DNA from: Profundicola chukchiensis
GTDB taxonomy: Bacteria > Bacteroidota > Bacteroidia > Flavobacteriales > Weeksellaceae
Direction of reading: 5' to 3'
Assembly (NCBI RefSeq): GCF_029664245.1
Contig: NZ_JANAIE010000005.1
Location: forward strand, 124,001 to 188,000
DNA: 64,000 nucleotides
In this document: positions 18,501 to 27,582 of the stretch, piece by piece
Layout of the letters: each line of letters begins with the position of its first letter
Numbering within the stretch: position 1 is the stretch's first letter
Position numbers and translations under genes: made by a program
The notes under the pieces: generated by a model
What the model was told of the DNA's origin: nothing
The model's database searches: none
Seen by the model: only the letters and a program-made list of their open reading frames with translations

Positions 18501-19016
18501 AATTCTACATTATTTAATCATCTTAATGTCTGCCACAAAAAGATATAAGGACTTAAAGCCCCCATCGTTCAAACTCTATAAGTTGATTATAAAGCTTGAA
18601 ACTGCTTGTTCCACTAAAATTTAATGCAATGACCCCAATATACGACATTTTTTGCGAATTTCATAATTAAAGCTTAGTAAGTTGGGTTTAAGTATGATGT
18701 AATGAAATGAATCTCGATTTGACTGAGAAGTTTCGAATTCGTTAAAATGTTAAAGTTAAACTGAGCAAAATTCAATTTATAAGAGGAAAATCTAGTAGTT
18801 AATATTTAATAAGAGATAATAATTGTTAAAGTTTAAAATGTTGAGGGTTTTATGGTTTTTAATTGTTGAAAACTGAAAATCAATACCTTATGAGGTTCGG
18901 GGTTGCTGTAATATTTGTTATATAAACTTTGTAAATGAAGGAACACGCATTCGGTGGCACAACTCTTGAAATTATGAAGATGAATCAGAAAGTTTATTTC
19001 AATAAAAATTAAGATT
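18501..19016. other. Non-coding stretch between divergent genes
   Basis: About 500 AT-rich bases upstream of two divergent genes. Apart from the monooxygenase promoter at its edge I see no gene, hairpin terminator or repeat. Two TAnnnTTTG-like boxes (18909-18940 region) may drive the 19017 gene, but each has one base too many. Confidence 0.5.
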
Positions 19017-19478
19017 ATGAAAGCTATAAAAATATTTGTCTTTAGTTTGTTGTTTGTATTTACGGCACAGGCTCAGGCGCAAGTAACGGTGAATGTAAAT
19101 ATGGGTAATCCTCCTGCTTGGGCTCCTGCAAAAGGTGCAAAAGCTCAGTATTATTATCTACCAGAAATTGATGCTTATTATGATGTTCAGTTAGCAAGGT
19201 TTATCTATTTAGATAATGCGAAATGGGTAAGATCAGAAAAACTTCCGCTTAAGTTTAAACATTATGATTTACGCAAAGGAAAAATTATTTATCTAACGGA
19301 TTATAAAGGAAAATCGCCTTATAAATACCACAAGAAGCATAAAGCAAAATATCAAACTATTAAAGTTACGCCCGGTGGTGTGAAAGTGAAAACCAAAGGT
19401 GACAACGGACTACATAAAGGGCATAAAAAGCATAAAAAAGCTAAGCACAAGAGAAAGCACTTGAATAAGAAACATTAA
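19017..19478 (+). CDS. Secreted Lys/His-rich basic protein
   Basis: 153 aa with a clear signal peptide (MKAIKIFVFSLLFVFTAQAQAQ). The middle has a tyrosine-rich repeat-like part (YYYLPEIDAYYDVQLARFIY) and the last ~50 residues are almost all Lys and His (HKKHKAKYQ, then GHKKHKKAKHKRKH). Such tails can bind polyanions or metal ions; this is inference. Similar proteins with the YYYLPEIDxYYD pattern are frequent hypotheticals in Bacteroidota. A strong terminator follows. Confidence 0.8.
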   Translation: MKAIKIFVFSLLFVFTAQAQAQVTVNVNMGNPPAWAPAKGAKAQYYYLPEIDAYYDVQLARFIYLDNAKWVRSEKLPLKFKHYDLRKGKIIYLTDYKGKSPYKYHKKHKAKYQTIKVTPGGVKVKTKGDNGLHKGHKKHKKAKHKRKHLNKKH

Positions 19479-19502
19479 GTTTCATAAAGCTTTAAAAGAA
19501 AA

Positions 19503-19539
19503 AAATGAATAGCGTCTTATAGATACTATTCATTTTTTT
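19503..19539 (+). terminator. Terminator between converging genes
   Basis: AATGAATAG/CTATTCATT stem with a 13-base loop and a T8 tail on the plus strand; the A-rich left flank may let it also serve the minus-strand Gre gene. Confidence 0.85.
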
Positions 19540-19563
19540 TGTTGCTAATTTTAAAATTAAGAC

Positions 19564-20064
19564 TTAATATTTAATCTCTTTTATTTCAAAAATTCTATTA
19601 CGATCCGCTAGATTTAGAATGGCTTTTTCGCCCACTTTTTTATTAATTAAAATTCGAGCTAAAGGAGAGATAAAAGAAATTTTTCCTTTTGAAATATTAG
19701 CTTCATCTACACCTACAATCTGATATCGCTGAGGTTTTTTCTGACCTTCTTCTAAGAGTGAAACCAATGCGCCAAATCGAATTTCATCTTTGGGTTGTTG
19801 ACTTAAGTCTATGATTTTAGCCGAAGAAATTCGATTGTTTAATAATTGCAACTTAGCATGGATATGATTCGTTGCAATTCGCTTTTCTTTTTCATTCGAG
19901 GGATCTAGATTTTCTATTTCGCTCAACAAATCTTCCTTTTCTTGGAGAAGTTCATCCATGCCGACTTGCGTAACATAATTCGTTACACCTTGTGGCAAAT
20001 CGGCCCTGGGTGGGACAAGAGGAATCTCCTCCTGATCGTCTTCATTTACAAAACCTCGGCTCAT
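19564..20064 (-). CDS. GreA/GreB family transcription elongation factor
   Basis: 166 aa. A coiled-coil region (MDELLQEKEDLLSEIENLDP to about residue 85) precedes the FKBP-like C-terminal domain (IRFGALVSLLEE, SFISPLARILINKKVGE, ending IFEIKEIKY). The N-terminal EEIPLVPPRADLPQGVTNYV is characteristic of the Bacteroidota GreB-like branch. It should enter the RNA polymerase secondary channel and promote transcript cleavage. It is the last gene of an apparent operon behind the BCCT and Usp genes (9-base gap), an odd partner set. Confidence 0.88.
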   Translation of the reverse strand: MSRGFVNEDDQEEIPLVPPRADLPQGVTNYVTQVGMDELLQEKEDLLSEIENLDPSNEKEKRIATNHIHAKLQLLNNRISSAKIIDLSQQPKDEIRFGALVSLLEEGQKKPQRYQIVGVDEANISKGKISFISPLARILINKKVGEKAILNLADRNRIFEIKEIKY

Positions 20065-20073
20065 ATGTTTATT

Positions 20074-20976
20074 TTATTTAGCCCTTGATGTAGATCGAGA
20101 TCTAGTAATAAGCAAAGGCATGTGTATATTTCTAATCAGCAAATCATTGGTAATACTACCCACAAACAAAGCAGTGATATTACTTCCGCCACGTGCTGAA
20201 ATCACAATAATATCGAAAGCTCCTTTTTCTGCATGAGCTTCAATGGCATCCACCACCGACATATCTTCTCTATCGATATATCTAAACGGTATTGAATCTG
20301 CAATTTTATGTTTTGTTCTAAACTGTTTAACTTTTTCTCTCAGATGTTTTTCAGTTTTATCAATCGCTTTTTTGGTGTTGATATAAGGGAAGAAAAACGA
20401 CGGAATGTTGTAAACATGTAAAGCCTCAATATTCCCTCCAGATCTCGCTACCAAACTATCCGCCACATCAAAACATCTTGCCGAAGCCAAACTAAAATCG
20501 GTTGGAACTAAGACATTTCCCATGTTGTGTTTAGCTTCTTCGGGTACCAATAGAACATGTGAATCTAACATTCTCACAAGCTTTTGACTTAAAGCTCCTG
20601 TACCTTGTAACTCATCTTTTTTACCGGTAACCATAATATCTACGTGATACTTTTTGGCTAAGTGCGTAAGGATGCTCTCGGTGTAATCATCGGTTGTGAT
20701 AATAACCGTGTGCGGAACTTCGGCTGTATAATGTTTATCCACAGATTTTTGAATCCCACGGTCAACAATATCTTCAATGGTAATACCTTCTTCTAAAAAC
20801 TCATCATACAAATCATATATTTTGTATTGTTTGATATTGTGGGTAAAGTAGAGTTGTTTAATGTTCCAAACTTTACACAAAAAGCTAACATAAGAAAGCA
20901 AAATGGCATCCATTTCTGTGAGGTCTAATGCCACCATTAAAGTTAACTCGTTATCTAATTTTATTTTTTGGGTCAT
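20074..20976 (-). CDS. Universal stress protein with two Usp domains
   Basis: 300 aa made of two Usp domains in tandem. The first (residues ~8-145) has DLTEMDAILLSYVSFL and LAKKYHVDIMVTGKKDE. The second (~150-295) has GNVLVPTDFSLASARC and the nucleotide-binding loop SARGGSNITALFVGSI (GxxG...GS). Cytoplasmic stress protein that probably binds ATP. Located between the BCCT transporter (36-base gap) and the Gre factor (9-base gap), so probably co-transcribed with osmolyte uptake. Confidence 0.9.
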   Translation of the reverse strand: MTQKIKLDNELTLMVALDLTEMDAILLSYVSFLCKVWNIKQLYFTHNIKQYKIYDLYDEFLEEGITIEDIVDRGIQKSVDKHYTAEVPHTVIITTDDYTESILTHLAKKYHVDIMVTGKKDELQGTGALSQKLVRMLDSHVLLVPEEAKHNMGNVLVPTDFSLASARCFDVADSLVARSGGNIEALHVYNIPSFFFPYINTKKAIDKTEKHLREKVKQFRTKHKIADSIPFRYIDREDMSVVDAIEAHAEKGAFDIIVISARGGSNITALFVGSITNDLLIRNIHMPLLITRSRSTSRAK

Positions 20977-21012
20977 GATTTTAACTTAAAAATTAAATGT
21001 TTCAAAGGTTTA

Positions 21013-22686
21013 TTAAAGGTCAGTTGTTTTAGGATTTTTCTTGGGTTCTTTTCCTGGATCAATAGTTTCCAAGTTCTTCTCAAGTCGTTCTTCGTTCACT
21101 AAATTAAGAATACTCTTACGATAACTTTCGCGCTCAAGTAATTTCTCTTTTCTTTCCGCTTTTTGATAATCTTCAGAAATACCTCTAAATAAAGAGAAAC
21201 ACATCCCCACTAACAAAATAGCGAAGGGCAATCCAGAAATAGTTACCACCGTTTGCAGAGCATTCAATCCACCTCCGTACATCAGAACTGATGCAATTAC
21301 TCCAATACACACTGCCCAAATTACACGTTGGTATCTTGGCGTTTTCATTTTTCCACCCGAAGTCAAACTGTCTACCACTAATGCTCCCGAGTCGGCTGAA
21401 GTAATAATAAAACTACAGATTAAAATTACACCTAATATTTTCAACAACATCGCTAATGGAAACTTGTCAAAGAATACATATAAAGCCGTTGAAATATTAT
21501 CGTTTACAGCAGCAATCATGGCTGTATCTCCTAATAAAATGTCGCGCATGGTTGTTCCGCCAAAAGCACTAAACCATAAAAAGGTAACTAAAGCAGGTAA
21601 TATTAAAACACATAAAATAAACTCTTTGATCGTACGTCCTTTAGAAATACGAGCAATGAAAATCCCTACGAATGGCGACCATGAAATCCACCATCCCCAG
21701 TACATAATTGTTCTTTTCTTTTGCCAATCGGTTCCTTGTAAAGCCTCTGTCCAAGTAGACATATCGATAAAGTGAACCAAATAACTACCAATATTTTGAA
21801 TGTATGCTTTAAAAATAAAGGTGGTTGGCCCTAAGATTAAAACTAATAAGAATATAGCAGAAGCCACACGTACGTTCACTTTACTTAGCATTTGTACACC
21901 TTTGTCAATTCCACTAAAGGCCGACAAAGTTGCGGCTAGAGTCACTCCCACAATAATTAAAACTTGATAGAACAAAGAGCTTGGTAAACCAAAAACGTGT
22001 GAGAAACCAGCATTAATTTGTCCAACACCAAATCCAATAGTAGTTGCTAGTCCAAATAAGGTGGTAATCACCGCCATAATATCAATCACATCACCCATCC
22101 ATCCATGAATTCTATTTCCTAGAATAGGGTAGAAGACAGATCTTAAGGTTAAGGGCATTTTTCGATTAAAAGTAAAATAGGCCAACGAAAGTCCTACGAC
22201 AGAGTAAATTGCCCAACCGTGGATTCCGTGGTGTAAGAAAGAGAAGTTGATGGCTTCTTGTGCAATTCGTGCAGGCGCTTCCCCAGCCAATCTAGGTGGA
22301 TCTAGATAATCTCTCACCGGGTCGGCGATACTAAAAAGCACCAAACCATTACCAATACCCGCACTAAAGAGCATAGCAAACCAAGCCCACATACTAAATT
22401 CGGGTTTGGCGTTCCGGCCTCCAATCCGGATTTTACCAAATTTACCAAAGGCCATATAGAGACAAAAAACGATAAATAGATTCACCGAAAGTGTATAAAT
22501 CCATCCACCGTGCGCAGAAACAAAAGTTTGCGCCATATTAAAATAGTGCTCAGCCTCTTCTTCGAAGATGAGGGTAAATCCAACCGTGAATATAATCACT
22601 GCAATCGCAGAGAAAAACACCGTCTTATTGATGATTAAACCCATGAATTTGGAAGCACTTTCTTCTCTTGAAACTTTAATCGACAT
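21013..22686 (-). CDS. BCCT family (betaine/choline/carnitine-type) transporter
   Basis: 557 aa with about 12 membrane helices. The BCCT signature in the eighth helix is present (YWGWWISWSPFVGIFIARIS), and the first-bundle glycine motif appears as SAGIGNGLVLFSIADP. The C-terminus is long, charged and hydrophilic (RKEKLLERESYRK), as in osmosensing BCCT proteins. It should import a quaternary or tertiary amine with Na+ or H+. The GNGLVLFSIADP form differs from the usual AxxYxxxEP, so the substrate may not be glycine betaine. A trimethylamine transporter of the BCCT class (TmaT) is known from Myroides, and the Tmm-like gene is 2.5 kb away. Confidence 0.9.
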   Translation of the reverse strand: MSIKVSREESASKFMGLIINKTVFFSAIAVIIFTVGFTLIFEEEAEHYFNMAQTFVSAHGGWIYTLSVNLFIVFCLYMAFGKFGKIRIGGRNAKPEFSMWAWFAMLFSAGIGNGLVLFSIADPVRDYLDPPRLAGEAPARIAQEAINFSFLHHGIHGWAIYSVVGLSLAYFTFNRKMPLTLRSVFYPILGNRIHGWMGDVIDIMAVITTLFGLATTIGFGVGQINAGFSHVFGLPSSLFYQVLIIVGVTLAATLSAFSGIDKGVQMLSKVNVRVASAIFLLVLILGPTTFIFKAYIQNIGSYLVHFIDMSTWTEALQGTDWQKKRTIMYWGWWISWSPFVGIFIARISKGRTIKEFILCVLILPALVTFLWFSAFGGTTMRDILLGDTAMIAAVNDNISTALYVFFDKFPLAMLLKILGVILICSFIITSADSGALVVDSLTSGGKMKTPRYQRVIWAVCIGVIASVLMYGGGLNALQTVVTISGLPFAILLVGMCFSLFRGISEDYQKAERKEKLLERESYRKSILNLVNEERLEKNLETIDPGKEPKKNPKTTDL

Positions 22687-23000
22687 GTTAAAATGTTTTA
22701 TTTACAATAATTAAGAATGTGTTTAGGATTAAAAGTAAAAAGAGCCCTCAGAATTTGATTTTATCAATTCCGAAAAGCTATTTAACTAATAATCCAACAC
22801 CATTATAACATATTTTAACAAAACCCAAAGTTTAATGCTTAGGTTTAATTAATTTGGTTATAGGTTAAATTTATTTCTACGATACAATTTATTCAGAATG
22901 AGTTATAATTAAACTCTTTAAGAATTATAAATAAATTTAAAATTTGAGTATTTATCTTTTCTTAAATCCATATGAAATTTAGAATACTCTCATAAAAAAC
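22687..23000. other. Non-coding stretch upstream of the BCCT operon
   Basis: About 310 AT-rich bases between the BCCT start and the helicase terminator. It must hold the BCCT-operon promoter, but I see no clean TAnnTTTG box, gene or strong hairpin in it. Confidence 0.5.
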
Positions 23001-23036
23001 AAAGCCTCAACTTCTATATTAGAAATTGAGGCTTTT
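23001..23036 (-). terminator. Terminator after the RhlE-like helicase gene
   Basis: AAAGCCTCAA/TTGAGGCTTT stem with a 15-base loop; on the minus strand the tail is a short T-run (TTTGTTTTTT), 34 bases past the stop at 23070. Confidence 0.8.
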
Positions 23037-23069
23037 ATATTTTAGGAAAATCTAGTTAGATAATTTGAC

Positions 23070-24347
23070 TTATCTAGCTCTTGATTTAGCTTTAGATTTC
23101 ACATTTGATTTTTTAGGAGAAGATTTCTTTCTGTTAGCAAAAAATTCTTGTTTCTTTTTAGCTTTTTCTTTTTCATAAGCCTTTTTCTCTTGCGCCGTCA
23201 TTGGCTTATCTGTCTGAGGAAATGGATTATCTCTAATCACTTCAATCTTCTGACCGATTAATTTTTCGATATCTCTAACGAAAGCATTCTCTTCTGGCTC
23301 ACAAATAGAAATTGAAACTCCTTCGTCTCCCGCACGTCCACTTCGTCCAATTCTATGAACGTAAGTTTCTGCGATATTCGGAATGTCGTAGTTAATCACA
23401 TATTTCAATTTGTCGATGTCGATTCCTCTGGCTGCAATATCGGTCGCAACTAAGACTCTAATTTCGCCATCTTTTAACTGCTGAAGTGCTTTCTGACGAG
23501 CATTTTGCGCTTTGTTTCCATGGATAGCTGCAGCTTGGATTCCTTTCTTCTTTAGAATTCTAGTAATCTTATCAGCACCGTGCTTGGTTCTAGAAAATAT
23601 TAAGACTTGATCAATCTTATTATCTTTTAAAATGTGTAGCAATAAATCATTTTTAGTGGATTTATTGGTGTAGTAAATATATTGTTGAATGGTTTCTGCC
23701 GTAGAAGAAACAGGACTCACTTCAATTTTTACTGGATTTTTTAAGATTGTATTCGAAAGCTCAACAATATTGTCGGGCATGGTAGCTGAGAAGAATAGAG
23801 ATTGTCTTTGCTTAGGTAATTTTGCGATGATTTTCTTGATATCGTGAATGAATCCCATATCAAGCATTCTATCTGCTTCGTCTAAAACAAAGTATTCAAT
23901 ATGTTTTAAACTAATAAAACCTTGGTTCATTAAATCTAATAAACGACCTGGTGTTGCCACCAAAATATCGATACCTCTATCTAGCGCGTCGGTTTGTCTA
24001 CCTTGTTTAACACCACCAAAAATTACAGTGTGCTTCAATCCGGTATATTTACCATAAATCCCGATACTCTCGCCAATTTGAATGGCTAGCTCTCGTGTGG
24101 GTGTAATAATGATGGATTTAATTTCTCTTGAATTCTTTCCATTCTGACGGTCATTATATAAATGCTGAAGAATGGGAATAGAGAAAGCAGCTGTTTTACC
24201 TGTTCCGGTTTGGGCACTACCAAGCACATCTTTACCTTCTAATAAAGGTGGAATAGCTTGCTCTTGAATAGATGTTGGGTTTGTATAATTCTCTTCTTTT
24301 AAAGCCTTTAAGATAGGCTCAATGATTTGTAATTCTTTAAATTGCAT
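23070..24347 (-). CDS. rhlE: DEAD-box RNA helicase, RhlE-like
   Basis: 425 aa with all DEAD-box motifs: Q motif (YTNPTSIQEQAI), SAQTGTGKT (43-51), PTRELAIQI, DEADRMLDMGF, SAT, and HRIGRSGRAG. The C-terminus is a basic tail (KKSSPKKSNVKSKAKSRAR) that probably binds RNA. Likely a cold-shock or ribosome-assembly helicase in the cytoplasm. One of three DEAD-box genes within 7.2 kb. A TACCTTTG -7 box is 60 bases upstream. Confidence 0.92.
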   Translation of the reverse strand: MQFKELQIIEPILKALKEENYTNPTSIQEQAIPPLLEGKDVLGSAQTGTGKTAAFSIPILQHLYNDRQNGKNSREIKSIIITPTRELAIQIGESIGIYGKYTGLKHTVIFGGVKQGRQTDALDRGIDILVATPGRLLDLMNQGFISLKHIEYFVLDEADRMLDMGFIHDIKKIIAKLPKQRQSLFFSATMPDNIVELSNTILKNPVKIEVSPVSSTAETIQQYIYYTNKSTKNDLLLHILKDNKIDQVLIFSRTKHGADKITRILKKKGIQAAAIHGNKAQNARQKALQQLKDGEIRVLVATDIAARGIDIDKLKYVINYDIPNIAETYVHRIGRSGRAGDEGVSISICEPEENAFVRDIEKLIGQKIEVIRDNPFPQTDKPMTAQEKKAYEKEKAKKKQEFFANRKKSSPKKSNVKSKAKSRAR

Positions 24348-24407
24348 GGGTTAAAATTTGTTTCCCAAGCTAAAAGAATCTTAGTGGGACTTTGTGTAAT
24401 AATGACG

Positions 24408-24415
24408 CAAAGGTA
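24408..24415 (-). promoter_or_regulatory. -7 promoter box for the RhlE-like gene
   Basis: The minus strand reads TACCTTTG (TAnnTTTG), 60 bases before the ATG at 24347. Confidence 0.5.
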
Positions 24416-24554
24416 CTACACTTAAGCGCATTTAGCATTAAAAAATGCAAAATAAATGTATCTGTATTGATTTTTTAAGTTTGTATTAAGAGGTTTTTTA
24501 ATATAAATTTAAGAATAGTCCGCTTTTTGCAGTGAACTCCCAAAATTTACTATT

Positions 24555-26219
24555 ATGAATCTTATCCCTGAACAGTACGACAAATATATTCGCTTTTTTA
24601 AGTTTATGGCTAAATATTGGAATAGCGATGTTTTTGCTATGCCAGACGAGGATGCGGTTATTTCTGATGAAGAAAAGAGTATAGAAGATTATGAGGATAG
24701 CCCAGAGGAGTTGGTAGAGGATTTAAAAGCCATGGGGCCTACTTATGTTAAGTTAGGTCAGTTATTGTCTACTCGTCCAGATTTATTACCACCACATTTT
24801 ATGAAAGCACTTGCTACTTTGCAAGATGATGTAGATGAGGTGGAATATGAAGTGGTGGAAGAGATTTTTAAAGAAGAAATTGGTTTAAGGATTTCTAAAG
24901 CTTTTGCTTCTTTTGATGAAAAGCCAATTGCGAGTGCTTCGATTGGGCAAGTACACAAGGCAGTGATGCATTCGGGGAAGGTTGTAGCTGTTAAGATTCA
25001 ACGCCCTAATATCAGAAAACGATTCATTGAAGATTTAGATACTTTGATGGATTTATCTCAAAAGGCTGAAACTTATAGTGAAACAGCGCGTGATTATGCG
25101 GTGCATAGTGTGATTGAGGAATTAAGATATGTTTTATTAAAAGAATTAGATTATTCTCTAGAAGCTCAAAACCTGAGTGTTTTAAAAGAGAATTTAAAAG
25201 AATTTAAGCATTTATTTATTCCAGCGCCTATTTCAGATTATTGTTCCTCGCGGGTATTGACCATGGAGTTTGTTCAAGGAAATAAAATCACCCAAGTTTC
25301 TCCGCTAAAGAGAATAGAAATGGATCTAGACCCTTTGGTGGATGATTTGGTGAAAGGATATTTAAAACAAATCATTGTTGATGGTTTTGCACATGCTGAT
25401 CCGCATCCGGGGAATGTTTATTTAACGCCCGAAAATAAGGTGGCTTTAATGGACTTGGGAATGGTTGCGAAGTTTAGCAATAAGATGCAAGAGAACATCT
25501 TGAAGTTGATGATTGCTTTGAGTAATTATGATAGTCAGCGCGTGAATGAAGTTTTGTTGAGCATCAGTGAATATGATGAAAACAAGGTAGATGAATCACT
25601 ATTTAGAAAAAGCATTGAACGAAAAATTCAGGAGAGTGAGAATCAGAAAGCTAAAGATTTAAAAACCGGAAGAATTCTGATTGAGATTAATCAATTAGCT
25701 GCTAAACAAGGGATTCATATTCCAGTAGAGTTAAATATTTTAGGAAAGATATTGCTCAACATGGATCAAATTGTGGCTTTCTTGTCGCCCGAATATGATA
25801 TGCACAATACAGTGAAAAATTATGTTCAGGAGTTGATGCAACAGCGCATGCAAGATGATTTGAAGCCTGGAAACATGATGGAGCTTTTCTTGGAAATGAA
25901 AGAGCTCACCGAGAATTTACCCTTTAGAGTGAATAAGTTTACGGAGAATTTAGCGGAAAACAAGATAAAAATAGAAGTAGACGCTATTGATGAACAGCGT
26001 TTTACTGATGCGTTTCAAAAAGTTGCCAATCGCATTACGGCAGGATTAATTGTCGCTGCTTTAATCATTGGAGCCGCTATGTTGGTTCGTGTTCCAAGTT
26101 CATGGAATATCGGAGGATATCCAGCGTTTGCGTTTATCCTGTTTGTGATAGCGGCCCTGATAGGCTTTTATTTAGTTTATCAAATTCTCTTTAAAGACGA
26201 TTTTAGAAAAAATAAATAG
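24555..26219 (+). CDS. UbiB/AarF/ABC1 family atypical kinase
   Basis: 554 aa. Family motifs are present: the KxGQ motif KLGQLLSTRPDLLP (about 73-86), the Ala-rich nucleotide loop ASIGQVHKA, the VAVKIQRP lysine, HADPHPGN and the metal-binding ALMDLGMV (DFG-like). Two hydrophobic helices near the C-terminus (about 495-545) anchor it to the membrane. UbiB proteins support quinone biosynthesis or lipid handling; Flavobacteriales use menaquinone, so the role may differ from ubiquinone synthesis. Its stop is one base away from the stop of the converging oxygenase gene. Confidence 0.92.
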   Translation: MNLIPEQYDKYIRFFKFMAKYWNSDVFAMPDEDAVISDEEKSIEDYEDSPEELVEDLKAMGPTYVKLGQLLSTRPDLLPPHFMKALATLQDDVDEVEYEVVEEIFKEEIGLRISKAFASFDEKPIASASIGQVHKAVMHSGKVVAVKIQRPNIRKRFIEDLDTLMDLSQKAETYSETARDYAVHSVIEELRYVLLKELDYSLEAQNLSVLKENLKEFKHLFIPAPISDYCSSRVLTMEFVQGNKITQVSPLKRIEMDLDPLVDDLVKGYLKQIIVDGFAHADPHPGNVYLTPENKVALMDLGMVAKFSNKMQENILKLMIALSNYDSQRVNEVLLSISEYDENKVDESLFRKSIERKIQESENQKAKDLKTGRILIEINQLAAKQGIHIPVELNILGKILLNMDQIVAFLSPEYDMHNTVKNYVQELMQQRMQDDLKPGNMMELFLEMKELTENLPFRVNKFTENLAENKIKIEVDAIDEQRFTDAFQKVANRITAGLIVAALIIGAAMLVRVPSSWNIGGYPAFAFILFVIAALIGFYLVYQILFKDDFRKNK

Positions 26220-26220
26220 T

Positions 26221-26838
26221 TTAGTTTTTCATCCATCCCGCGATGCTATTTCTTTCTCTTGTATGAGAAGGAAAAACCTCGTGCTCTAATTCGTCACTTC
26301 TAAAGAAAACAATCCTGCCCGCTGTTGGTAAGACATATACCGGATCTGCTCCTTTAGGATAAAGTCCAATTCTTCCGCCATCTTCTTCCTTCCAATCTTG
26401 GTTGAGGTAGAGAATGATAGAGAATTTTCTACCTTTTTCTGTTTTAAATTGATCGATATGCTTTTTATAAAAACTTCCCACTTCATAATTAGCATAGTGA
26501 CTTTCGTAGGTCTTGATAGAAGTGTAACAGGTTGTATTTAAATATTGAATAAAACGCTTGATTTTTTCCATGTAAACCTTTTCAAAAGGATCGGTGGAAT
26601 CATCTTCAATCCAATGAACTCGGTCGTTTCTAACCAGTTTATCATATTTCAAAACCATCTTGTTTCCGATGCCTGCCCATTTCATTGCATCGGATGTACA
26701 CAAATTGGATAAGTTATCGACTAAACCTTGAATAATTTCTGCAGGTAAAAAGTCGTCTACATAAGCATATTTTTGGTCTAAAAGACCTTGAATTAATGCT
26801 TCAAATTGATTAAGCTCGTGTTGGTCTTGCTCACTCAT
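26221..26838 (-). CDS. 2-oxoglutarate/Fe(II) oxygenase (prolyl 4-hydroxylase-like)
   Basis: 205 aa from the ATG at 26838; an upstream start at 26865 is less likely, since MSEQDQHELNQFE begins the conserved part. The double-stranded beta-helix core shows the iron-binding HxD (KKHIDQF), the GRKFSIILYLNQDW strand, the distal His in DELEHEV and the 2OG-binding Arg in HTRERNSIAGW. The layout is that of P4H-like protein hydroxylases, which may act on a ribosomal or translation protein; the target is not known here. Confidence 0.88.
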   Translation of the reverse strand: MSEQDQHELNQFEALIQGLLDQKYAYVDDFLPAEIIQGLVDNLSNLCTSDAMKWAGIGNKMVLKYDKLVRNDRVHWIEDDSTDPFEKVYMEKIKRFIQYLNTTCYTSIKTYESHYANYEVGSFYKKHIDQFKTEKGRKFSIILYLNQDWKEEDGGRIGLYPKGADPVYVLPTAGRIVFFRSDELEHEVFPSHTRERNSIAGWMKN

Positions 26839-26984
26839 AATTAATGATTTAAGTTTAAATCTCAATGAGTAATTTCACTCAAAAAAGTGAGCGCAATTTC
26901 GACTATTTGAAAAAATCTAAAACTATATTTTTAGTTAAATTTTTCGGTCGGAATTAAATTTTTTTAAGGCTTAAAAATCCTGAA

Positions 26985-27176
26985 TCAAAGTAGCTTTTTC
27001 ACACGGCCTACTTGTCCGTCCTCTAATCGAACCTTAATGCCATGCGGATGCTTAGGAGAGTTGGTTAAAATATCTTTCACCACACCTTCTGTGAGCTTGC
27101 CACTGCGTTGATCTTGTTTCAGAACAATAGCTACTTTAGTACCGATAGAAATATTTGATCTTAAAGTGCCACTCAT
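26985..27176 (-). CDS. YwbE family protein
   Basis: 63 aa. Small basic all-beta protein (GTKVAIVLKQDQRSGKLTEG, then HPHGIKVRLEDGQVGRV), matching the conserved YwbE family, an SH3-like fold of unknown function probably binding nucleic acid. Its ATG overlaps the TGA of the S4 gene (ATGA), so the two are translationally coupled. Confidence 0.85.
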   Translation of the reverse strand: MSGTLRSNISIGTKVAIVLKQDQRSGKLTEGVVKDILTNSPKHPHGIKVRLEDGQVGRVKKLL

Positions 27177-27394
27177 GCTTCAACTTCAATTGTTTCACCA
27201 TTGAATTCAGCTACATCTCCAGCGCGCATTTTTTTTCTTTTCTGTAATTCTACTTCGCCGTTAACGCTAACCATACCTTCTGAAATTACGAGATGAGCTT
27301 CTCCACCAGATCCAACTAATCTTAAGATTTTCAATAGTTTATCTAAAGTGATGAATTCGTTGTTTTCGCTAAGCTTGAATGTATGTTTCGCCAT
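27173..27394 (-). CDS. S4-domain RNA-binding protein (YbcJ-like)
   Basis: 73 aa made of a single S4 domain: ITLDKLLKILRLVGSGGEA, VSVNGEVELQKRKKMRAGD. This matches the small YbcJ/RlbA-type S4 proteins that bind structured RNA. It is the first gene of a coupled pair with ywbE. Eight C residues stand directly before its ATG, and a TACCTTTG promoter box lies 34 bases upstream. Confidence 0.88.
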   Translation of the reverse strand: MAKHTFKLSENNEFITLDKLLKILRLVGSGGEAHLVISEGMVSVNGEVELQKRKKMRAGDVAEFNGETIEVEA

Positions 27395-27402
27395 GGGGGG
27401 GG
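27395..27402 (-). repeat. C8 homopolymer abutting the S4-gene start codon
   Basis: On the coding strand eight C residues immediately precede ATG. In an AT-rich region such a tract is rare and could slip in length, altering the 5' leader. Confidence 0.8.
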
Positions 27403-27428
27403 TGAATATTTTGATTCGTATGAAGTTG

Positions 27429-27436
27429 CAAAGGTA
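27429..27436 (-). promoter_or_regulatory. -7 promoter box for the S4/ywbE pair
   Basis: The minus strand reads TACCTTTG, matching TAnnTTTG, 34 bases before the ATG at 27394. Confidence 0.55.
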
Positions 27437-27561
27437 TTTAAAAAGGAATTAACCTTAGTAAAATCAAATTTTAACTGCTTAAAAATTGAAATTAAAACAC
27501 TTAAATTCAACTAATTTAATGAATCGTAAGCAGATATGAGTCTAAACCACAAAACAGTTTC

Positions 27562-27569
27562 TATCTTTG
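27562..27569 (+). promoter_or_regulatory. -7 promoter box for the helicase pair
   Basis: TATCTTTG, a perfect TAnnTTTG match, ends 13 bases before the ATG at 27583, implying a 5' leader of only a few bases. Confidence 0.5.
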
Positions 27570-27582
27570 CAGAAAATATTTT

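Noticed and set aside
21464-21775. A 103-aa plus-strand ORF
   Set aside because: Lies wholly inside the BCCT gene on the other strand and has no recognisable domain.
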